Source: JAAXTX01 sp037139695
GTDB taxonomy: Bacteria; Patescibacteriota; Minisyncoccia; Moranbacterales; UBA1568
Assembly: GCA_037139695.1 (NCBI GenBank)
Contig: JBAXFX010000050.1
Span: 1 to 10,019 of the forward strand
Direction of reading: 5' to 3'
Length of the DNA stretch: 10,019 nucleotides
Shown: positions 5,337 to 10,019 of the stretch, in pieces
Numbering within the stretch: the stretch's first letter is position 1
Layout of the letters: each line of letters opens with the position of its first letter
Made by a program: the position numbers and the translations under genes
The notes under the pieces: model-generated
Database searches by the model: none
Told to the model about the DNA's origin: nothing
What the model saw: only the letters and a program-made list of their open reading frames with translations

Positions 5337-5362
5337 CTTTGCGGTAATCAACCTCATCTTTC

Positions 5363-6094
5363 CTATGACTCCGCTCCTTCTAAAGATTCAGGAATGGTCA
5401 TCCCAAGGCTTAGACCTAGATAATAGAGTCCGTTTCTAAGCTCTTTCAGGGCGCCTGGTCCGAAATGATTCAATTGAAGCAAGAAATCCATTTTTTGTTG
5501 AACCAACTGACCTACGGTATGAATACCGGCCTGAGAGAGGCATTTTTCCGTTTTGGGTTTCAGACCTAAATGACTGATATCCATCTGAAATTTCCGCCCC
5601 AGTTCTTCCTGGATATCCTGAATTTTTTTCTGGCGAGCCAAACGGATTCGCTCAAGGACGAGTGCATCAGGGAAATTCCCGAGGTTCATTCCGAACGTAA
5701 GTTCGACTCGTTCCAACTCGGCTGAAAGCTCTTTGAGACTTGTCTTCCCAAACCCATGGTATTGAAGAAAATCACTAGGTCGTTTTTGAACGATATCGCC
5801 GATATACTCATAACCGTTTAGCTTGAGAGTGTTATATACCCGAACCGAGATGCTAAGCTCTTCGATCTCGATGTATAGTTTTTGTTCAGGCTCCGTAAGC
5901 TCAAAAACAGGCGTAGCGATAATATTCTGAATAGCAAGGAGTTGAAATACCTCATTGACGGTCAAATCAAGTGTCGCCTCGAGCGTTTGGGTTTCCTCGT
6001 GCAGTCCGGTTATGCGGACTTTTTCTGGAAGACCTTCTCGTAGTCGGGTAATGTCTTCGACGGATACTCCTGAAAGTTTTATTTCTATGTGCAT
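5363..6094 (-). CDS. Free-standing protein with two RNA polymerase alpha C-terminal domains
   Basis: Encodes 243 residues. Residues 1-72 are a strand/helix domain I do not recognise. Residues 75-143 align with the DNA- and activator-binding C-terminal domain of RNA polymerase alpha: IEELSISVRVYNTLK, YIGDIVQ, GFGKTSLKEL and the trailing GMNLGNFPDA, which mirrors E. coli GMRLENWPPA. By E. coli numbering R265, N268, G296, S299 and E302 are kept (here R85, N88, G116, S119, E122) and K298 is Thr. Residues 172-234 are a second copy (KTEKCLSQAGIHTVGQLVQ, HFGPGALKEL, LGLSLGM), less faithful at the DNA contacts (K181, K184). A charged linker joins them (145-170). The assembly domain of alpha is absent. 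ATG 6094 was chosen over 6139 because GGGAG lies six bases upstream. Inference: a DNA- or sigma/regulator-binding transcription factor that imitates alpha. Base and codon use look more A/T-rich than nrdD or typA. Confidence 0.85.
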   Translation of the reverse strand: MHIEIKLSGVSVEDITRLREGLPEKVRITGLHEETQTLEATLDLTVNEVFQLLAIQNIIATPVFELTEPEQKLYIEIEELSISVRVYNTLKLNGYEYIGDIVQKRPSDFLQYHGFGKTSLKELSAELERVELTFGMNLGNFPDALVLERIRLARQKKIQDIQEELGRKFQMDISHLGLKPKTEKCLSQAGIHTVGQLVQQKMDFLLQLNHFGPGALKELRNGLYYLGLSLGMTIPESLEGAES

Positions 6095-6105
6095 GGTCGG
6101 CTCCC
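6095..6105 (-). promoter_or_regulatory. Ribosome binding site fixing the alpha-CTD protein start
   Basis: Minus-strand GGGAG (6105-6101) with a six-base gap to ATG 6094. It is the clearest Shine-Dalgarno sequence in the window and decides the start against the upstream in-frame ATG at 6139. Confidence 0.75.
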
Positions 6106-6166
6106 GTATGGTTTTTGGTGATTGGATAGATGAAAGCAAAATGTGAAAGACCTGAAATGACTGTGA

Positions 6167-6195
6167 AGTATCGCATATATGGATGGTAAAGTCAA
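6167..6195 (-). promoter_or_regulatory. Promoter of the tandem alpha-CTD gene
   Basis: On the minus strand TTGACT (6195-6190), 17-bp spacer, GATACT (6172-6167) preceded by TGC (extended -10). Predicted start near 6160, a leader of about 66 nt with no obvious hairpin. Confidence 0.75.
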
Positions 6196-6287
6196 TGATT
6201 CCGATGTAAATATGCCGTATTTTATCTTATATATGGGAAAAATAGCATTCAGTCTTTTTGGAACGTGTTTGTTTTAGCCGGATTACT

Positions 6288-6316
6288 TTGACATTTTTTT
6301 GGTATTACCGCATAAT
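6288..6316 (+). promoter_or_regulatory. Promoter of typA
   Basis: Consensus TTGACA (6288-6293), 17-bp spacer with seven T, CATAAT (6311-6316). Start near 6323 gives an unusually long leader of about 200 nt. Confidence 0.8.
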
Positions 6317-6328
6317 GGGTACGCGAAG

Positions 6329-6356
6329 AAAAGGGCGATGGCGCCTTTTTATTTTT
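6329..6356 (+). terminator. Terminator-like hairpin at the start of the typA leader
   Basis: AAAA, a bulged G, GGCG, loop ATGG, CGCC, TTTT, then TATTTTT. It begins about 6 nt after the predicted transcription start. The stem is shorter than that of the other terminators, so termination may be partial. Confidence 0.55.
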
Positions 6357-6369
6357 CGACATTTTCAAC

Positions 6370-6465
6370 GCTCCTCTACCCCTCACCTTCGAGGACTCAG
6401 GAGCTCCCCTTGAAAAGGGGAGCAAGATTGAAAAGGGGAGCAGGAATTCTTTTTTTATTTTTCGA
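6370..6465 (+). promoter_or_regulatory. Structured typA leader with competing hairpins
   Basis: GCTCCT (6370-6375) can pair with AGGAGC (6399-6404), while the overlapping GCTCCCCTT (6403-6411) pairs perfectly with AAGGGGAGC (6415-6423) through loop GAA. A 15-bp direct repeat beginning TTGAAAAGGG (6410-6424 and 6428-6442) supplies a second, alternative right arm. A T-rich run follows (6450-6465). The layout allows mutually exclusive folds as in attenuators, but the CTCCCCTT/AAGGGGAG core also recurs at 9804-9824, so a dispersed repeat is an equally good reading. Confidence 0.5.
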
Positions 6466-6521
6466 GTGATTTTATCCCCTTTCGTCCTATTTCACCCATT
6501 TATCCCTTTTCGGAACCATCT

Positions 6522-8309
6522 ATGCATATACGAAACATCGCCATCATCGCGCACGTCGACCACGGCAAGACGACTCTGACCGACGGCCTTTTGAAGCAGA
6601 CCGGATATGCCCAGGAAGGCTTCTCCATGGACACGAACGCGCTTGAACAGGAGCGCGGCATCACTATCTACGCGAAGAATGCCTCGCTCTACTACAAGGA
6701 CACGAAGATCAATATCGTGGACACTCCGGGGCATGCCGACTTCGGCAGCGAGGTGGAGCGGGTACTTCGTTCGATCGACGACGTGGTATTAGTCGTGGAC
6801 GCGCAGGAAGGGCCGATGCCACAGACACGCTTCGTCCTCAAGAAGTCGCTCGAACTCGGTCTCCGGCCGATCGTAGTGCTCAACAAGATCGACAAGCCGG
6901 CTGCCCGTCCAGAAATCGTTGCCGAACTTGTGTACGAGCTCTTCTTGGACCTCGGGGCGACCGATGAACAACTGGATTTTCCGGTGCTGTATGCGATCGC
7001 GCGGGAGGGAATCGCCAAACGCTCGCTCGACGAGAAAGGTGTCGACCTGTCGCCGATCCTCGATACGATTCTCGAGCGCGTTCCGGAGGCGCTTCATGAT
7101 TCGGAGGCACCGCTTCGTGCTCAGCCGTTCAACCTCGGATATGACAATTTCCTTGGACGCATCGCCGTTGCTCGCGTGTACGAGGGGAAGGTAAAAACCG
7201 GCGATACGATCCTTATCCGCAATGTGAAGGGGAAGTCCGAGAGTGGACGGATCGTGAAGATCTTCACGTTCAAGGGACTCGATCGCGAAGAGATTTCCGT
7301 GGCGCATGCCGGGGATATCGTCCTTTTAGCCGGGCTCCCGAACGTCGAGATCGGCGATACGATTTCCGCGACGGTCGAACAGGAAATCCTGCCGGCCATC
7401 GACATCGACGAACCGACTATTTCGCTCTTTTTCCTGGTCAACGACAGTCCATTCGCGGGCCGCGAGGGGAAATACGTCACGAACCAGCAGATCCGTGAGC
7501 GCCTGGAGAAGGAGCTCGAGATCAACGTGGGACTCAAAATCGACTTTTCCGAGACGGATCGGTACAAGGTGTATGGCCGTGGTGAGCTGCACATCGCGAT
7601 TCTCCTCGAGAACATGCGCCGGGAAGGGTATGAGGTACAGGTATCCCAGCCACAGGTCATCATCAAGGAAGTGGACGGCGCAAAACAGGAACCGTTCGAA
7701 GAGGTGACCATCGAGTGTCCGATGGAGTCGTCCGGTACGGTCATCGAGAAGCTTGGTCGGCGCAAGGGGTTCATGATCGAGATGAAGGAGGGAAGTGGCG
7801 GGTACCAGCGGCTCTTGTTCGAAGCCCCGACCCGTGGACTCCTGGGCTATCGCAACGAGTTCATCATCGACACGCGTGGCGAGGGGATTTTCTCGAGCCG
7901 GTTCATCGGCTTCCGACCGTTCGTCGGCGAGATCGCACACCGCGATTCCGGTTCGATGATCTCGATGATTGCGGGCAAGACGGCAGCGTTCGCGCTCGAC
8001 AACCTGCAGACACGTGGCACGCTTTATATCGGCCCCGGTGTCGAGGTCTATGAGGGGTTGGTTGTCGGCAATACCGCGAAGGGGTCCGATATGGCCGTGA
8101 ATCCGGTGAAGGGAAAGAACCTGACGAACATGCGTTCTTCCGGTGCGGATGAGGCTCTGAAGCTATCCCCGCCTTGGGAGCTTACGATCGAGCGCGGGCT
8201 CGAAATCATGTCTGGCGATGAATACCTTGAGGTCACGCCGACCTGTGTCCGTTTGCGTAAGCAGGTGCTCAATGAGACCGAACGTGTCCGTGTGAGTCGG
8301 AAGAAGTAG
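6522..8309 (+). CDS. typA: Ribosome-associated translational GTPase TypA/BipA
   Basis: Encodes 595 residues, normal length for the family. The GTPase domain shows G1 AHVDHGKT (10-17), G2 ERGIT (44-48), G3 DTPGH (67-71) and G4 NKID (121-124). EF-G-like domains II, III and V follow, then the BipA-specific C-terminal domain. Its hallmark here is KGKNLTNMRSSGADEALKL, close to the canonical KKKHLTNMRSSGADEALRL. YRNEFIIDTRGEG and DNLQTRGTLYIGPG are also family blocks. TypA binds the 70S ribosome at the factor site and assists large-subunit assembly and translation under cold or other stress. ATG 6522 is at the family's usual start (IRNIAIIAHVDHGK), with only a weak GGAACC upstream. Single gene with promoter 6288-6316 and terminator 8428-8451. 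Codon use is strongly biased to G/C-ending codons, like nrdD, which suits high expression. Confidence 0.97.
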   Translation: MHIRNIAIIAHVDHGKTTLTDGLLKQTGYAQEGFSMDTNALEQERGITIYAKNASLYYKDTKINIVDTPGHADFGSEVERVLRSIDDVVLVVDAQEGPMPQTRFVLKKSLELGLRPIVVLNKIDKPAARPEIVAELVYELFLDLGATDEQLDFPVLYAIAREGIAKRSLDEKGVDLSPILDTILERVPEALHDSEAPLRAQPFNLGYDNFLGRIAVARVYEGKVKTGDTILIRNVKGKSESGRIVKIFTFKGLDREEISVAHAGDIVLLAGLPNVEIGDTISATVEQEILPAIDIDEPTISLFFLVNDSPFAGREGKYVTNQQIRERLEKELEINVGLKIDFSETDRYKVYGRGELHIAILLENMRREGYEVQVSQPQVIIKEVDGAKQEPFEEVTIECPMESSGTVIEKLGRRKGFMIEMKEGSGGYQRLLFEAPTRGLLGYRNEFIIDTRGEGIFSSRFIGFRPFVGEIAHRDSGSMISMIAGKTAAFALDNLQTRGTLYIGPGVEVYEGLVVGNTAKGSDMAVNPVKGKNLTNMRSSGADEALKLSPPWELTIERGLEIMSGDEYLEVTPTCVRLRKQVLNETERVRVSRKK

Positions 8310-8346
8310 CAGAAAGCGAAAAACGTACAGCAGGGCTTTGGAACGA

Positions 8347-8395
8347 GAGAGCGAAAAGCGTACAGTGAAAAGTGAAGAAGAGGAGCGGAAAACAT
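8347..8395. repeat. Degenerate heptamer repeat after typA
   Basis: Seven units in 7-bp register: GAGAGCG (8347), AAAAGCG (8354), TACAGTG (8361), AAAAGTG (8368), then AAGAAGA, GGAGCGG and AAAACAT. A shorter related stretch (AAAGCGA, AAAACGT) lies just after the typA stop at about 8313-8326. Same type as 4992-5026. Confidence 0.55.
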
Positions 8396-8427
8396 CAAGA
8401 GATCGAGGAATGATTGCTTGGTAATCA

Positions 8428-8451
8428 AAAAAGCGGCTTTGGCCGCTTTTT
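8428..8451. terminator. Terminator of typA
   Basis: Stem AAAAAGCGGC / GCCGCTTTTT with loop TTTG, perfect and A/T-flanked on both sides, so it can work in both directions. It stands about 120 nt after the TAG stop, beyond the heptad array. Confidence 0.85.
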
Positions 8452-8482
8452 GGCTTTTGAAAGCGGATTGCAGATGTTTCGT

Positions 8483-8511
8483 TTTGAAGAGGTTTGTTAT
8501 TCAGGTATACT
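8483..8511 (+). promoter_or_regulatory. Probable promoter of the kinase-like gene
   Basis: TTTGAA (8483-8488), 17-bp spacer, TATACT (8506-8511). Transcription would start near 8518. Its position inside the reading frame opened by ATG 8474 supports the downstream start 8552. Confidence 0.55.
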
Positions 8512-8518
8512 TGGACAG

Positions 8519-8535
8519 GGAATCGTAGAGATTCC
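8519..8535 (+). promoter_or_regulatory. Small hairpin at the 5' end of the kinase-like transcript
   Basis: GGAATC-GTAGA-GATTCC, a 6-bp stem with a 5-nt loop, followed by AAGAGTTTTGTTT. It starts at or next to the predicted transcription start and ends 16 nt before ATG 8552. It may be a stabilising 5' hairpin or a weak attenuator. Confidence 0.45.
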
Positions 8536-8551
8536 AAGAGTTTTGTTTGAA

Positions 8552-9760
8552 ATGAAAAAGGCTGACAAATCGTATATGAAAGAAAGACGAGACCATTATT
8601 ATGATGTCGGTTCGGTCGAGAAGACACTGAAGAAAAAAAGGGATGACGCCCGGCAAAGGAAGGAACTTCGGATGGAACTCTGTTCCGGCGATTTGGAAGC
8701 GTTTGATGACTTGTCTGAATCCGGTAACAGTCCGGAATATATCGAACGGGTAAAGGATTTTAAGCGGTCGCTCTTCACTTTCATTAATTCCGCGCGACAA
8801 CAACACGGTATCGGGTCCAATAACGAGTTTTTCGTTGTCGGCAATCCCGGGGAAGAGGTCTCACATGTTGCCACGGAGGAGCTCGGGGTACGGAGAATAC
8901 TGCAGGTTCGAAAATGGCACCCGAAGGCCAAGGAATTTTATATGGGGATCCCATCTTTGCCTGGTCAGCCTCGTCCGCTCGATGATTTCATCCACGGTAT
9001 AGAGGTCCAAACGCTCGCGCATGAGAAGGGGCTGAACGTTCCTTTCGTCTGCAGCGTCGTTCAGATCGAGGGTGCGCAATCTCTGGGGAAAGATCCAAAA
9101 TCGGAAATCATGGACGGGGATATCATAGAAGGAACCGAAAAGACCGTCGTCGATATCATGGCGGTCATGGAAAAAATCAACGGTATCACGTTCGAGCAGC
9201 TGTGTGATCCGGGTCACATCCTGCGGAACGCCGAGAAGAACCACAAGAATGGGTATCAAATCAGGAAATTTTTTCAGGATCATGCGGAAGAAGTCGAGTC
9301 AAACATCGTCGGGGCGATCGAAAACGGATATCGGTATATCTTGGATTGGGACTTTGACACCCTGACGGAGAAAATCAGTCGACAGATCGAATGGCTCCAT
9401 ACTGCGGATGAGGAGTTTCCGGCTATTTTACACAATGACCTTCATGCGGGCAATATTGTCATTCGTGCCGATGGTAAACCATTCCTGATTGATTTCGATC
9501 TGGCGAAGGTTGTGGACGCTGAAATCGGGGAAGAGACGGGAACCGAACTCGAGGATTATCGGGATATCGGGAAAACGGTCGGTGAGCGAAACGTTTTCTA
9601 TCTTGCTGATTCGTACGATAAGGAAAAAGTGGAGGATCGGACCTATATGCCGATGAGTGCTCTTGAGCAGATAGCAATCTATATCGGTTTCGTGAAATCG
9701 GTAGTGGAAAAATACAAGCAAAATAACGGATCATACGCAATACATGGTTCTGAGTCTTAA
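8552..9760 (+). CDS. APH/WaaP-type kinase-like protein, substrate unknown
   Basis: Encodes 402 residues from ATG 8552 (428 if ATG 8474 is used; the promoter-like sequence at 8483-8511 argues against that). The C-terminal half has protein-kinase-like fold signatures: catalytic loop HNDLHAGN (294-301, base D296, metal ligand N301), and metal-binding FLIDFDLA with D314 (DFD in place of DFG, as in aminoglycoside/choline and Kdo kinases). The hinge looks like VMEKINGITFEQL (205-217). ILQVRKW (116-122) probably gives the ATP-binding lysine K121, after a glycine-containing strand-turn near 95-100. Residues 1-90 are charged, probably helical, and unlike a kinase N-lobe. No membrane segment. The family phosphorylates small molecules, sugars of lipopolysaccharide or proteins, so the substrate cannot be named. 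It is alone in its unit, unlinked to resistance or envelope genes here. Base use is more A/T-rich than typA. Confidence 0.75.
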   Translation: MKKADKSYMKERRDHYYDVGSVEKTLKKKRDDARQRKELRMELCSGDLEAFDDLSESGNSPEYIERVKDFKRSLFTFINSARQQHGIGSNNEFFVVGNPGEEVSHVATEELGVRRILQVRKWHPKAKEFYMGIPSLPGQPRPLDDFIHGIEVQTLAHEKGLNVPFVCSVVQIEGAQSLGKDPKSEIMDGDIIEGTEKTVVDIMAVMEKINGITFEQLCDPGHILRNAEKNHKNGYQIRKFFQDHAEEVESNIVGAIENGYRYILDWDFDTLTEKISRQIEWLHTADEEFPAILHNDLHAGNIVIRADGKPFLIDFDLAKVVDAEIGEETGTELEDYRDIGKTVGERNVFYLADSYDKEKVEDRTYMPMSALEQIAIYIGFVKSVVEKYKQNNGSYAIHGSES

Positions 9761-9803
9761 AAGTCTCTTTATAAGCATCCTTCATATTCCAACCCCTCCT
9801 GTC

Positions 9804-9839
9804 CTCCCCTTAGGATAAGGGGAGAGAACGTTCTTTTTT
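9804..9839. repeat. Triloop palindrome with T-run after the kinase-like gene
   Basis: CTCCCCTTA-GGA-TAAGGGGAG (9804-9824) is a perfect 9-bp stem with a 3-nt loop. The 10-bp palindrome AGAACGTTCT (9825-9834) follows at once, with TTTTT behind it. It could terminate the kinase-like gene, whose stop is 44 nt upstream. The core matches the hairpin at 6403-6423. Confidence 0.65.
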
Positions 9840-9859
9840 CGCTTGTACACTATCCAGAG

Positions 9860-9915
9860 TCTCCCTCTTTGTCCCAAAGAGGGACTGATTCCGATAACGA
9901 AAGGAATCAGGGAGA
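9860..9915. repeat. Compound palindromic repeat
   Basis: TCCCTCTTTG-TCC-CAAAGAGGGA (9862-9884, 10-bp stem, 3-nt loop) is followed directly by CTGATTCC (9885-9892) paired with GGAATCAG (9903-9910). TCTCCCT (9860-9866) can alternatively pair with AGGGAGA (9909-9915), enclosing both. No T-run follows, so this is a repeat element more than a terminator. Confidence 0.65.
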
Positions 9916-9974
9916 TTGGGATGAGTAGGAGCAAGTTATATGGAAAGTATTTCGATTCTATATCTTTATTCGTA

Positions 9975-10004
9975 AGATACCTCGGGGCTCTGCCCCGAGG
10001 ATCT
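9975..10004. repeat. Triloop palindrome at the right edge
   Basis: CCTCGGGGC-TCT-GCCCCGAGG (9980-10000) is a perfect 9-bp stem with loop TCT. AGAT (9975-9978) and ATCT (10001-10004) extend it past one unpaired A. No T-run follows. The loop is the same as in 4517-4531 and 5149-5163. Nothing else is recognisable in 9916-10019. Confidence 0.65.
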
Positions 10005-10019
10005 GAAAATGGAATGGCA

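Noticed and set aside
8414..8551. Longer N-terminus of the kinase-like protein from TTG 8414 or ATG 8474
   Set aside because: 8414 would start ahead of, and run through, the typA terminator hairpin; 8474 lies before a promoter-like TTTGAA-N17-TATACT, so ATG 8552 fits better. The case for 8474 is not fully closed.
201..9760. UGA recoded as glycine (genetic code 25)
   Set aside because: All recognised genes are uninterrupted under the standard code, and conserved glycines in NrdD, NrdG and TypA are encoded by GGN.

Overview
The window looks like a bacterial chromosome segment, most likely from a Candidate Phyla Radiation (Patescibacteria) lineage or another small-genome anaerobe. The hints are an anaerobic-only ribonucleotide reductase module, weak Shine-Dalgarno signals, a short membrane-anchored muramidase-like protein, a Lys/Ala-rich N-terminal tail on an enzyme, and intergenic DNA packed with short palindromes and heptamer repeats. 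This placement is inference; there is no rRNA or ribosomal-protein marker here. The standard code fits: no gene is interrupted by UGA, and none ends with it.

Layout. 1-200: a repeat pair at the edge, a strong promoter and a hairpin terminator in the leader of the first gene. 201-848: membrane-anchored glucosaminidase/lysozyme-like protein, closed by a terminator. 970-4305: the anaerobic ribonucleotide reductase cluster, made of nrdD (1058-3202), a separate 86-residue glycyl-radical-domain gene (3262-3522) and nrdG (3604-4305). 4306-5362: about 1 kb of structured intergenic DNA with nested inverted repeats, paired 15-nt triloop palindromes and heptad repeats. It also holds one 57-residue CxxC/tail-anchored protein gene on the minus strand (4723-4896) with its own promoter and terminator. 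5363-6094 (minus): a free-standing protein with two RNA polymerase alpha C-terminal domains. 6288-8309: promoter, structured leader and typA/bipA GTPase gene. 8310-8551: heptad repeats, terminator and promoter. 8552-9760: an APH/Kdo-type kinase-like protein of unknown substrate. 9761-10019: palindromic repeats only.

Main point of interest. The NrdD body has the ATP cone, active-site Cys region and C-terminal zinc site, but stops before the glycyl radical segment. That segment (EVYSRIVGYIRP... with G56) lies in the next gene, behind its own CxxC...CxxC ribbon, and nrdG follows. The cluster therefore appears to encode a three-piece class III reductase: catalytic body, detachable radical subunit and radical SAM activase. 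The logic resembles the GrcA/YfiD spare part of pyruvate formate-lyase.

Other points of interest are the orphan tandem alpha-CTD protein, a recurring promoter / hairpin-terminator / gene arrangement in three transcription units, and several intergenic repeat families that share a perfect-stem, 3-nt-loop design.
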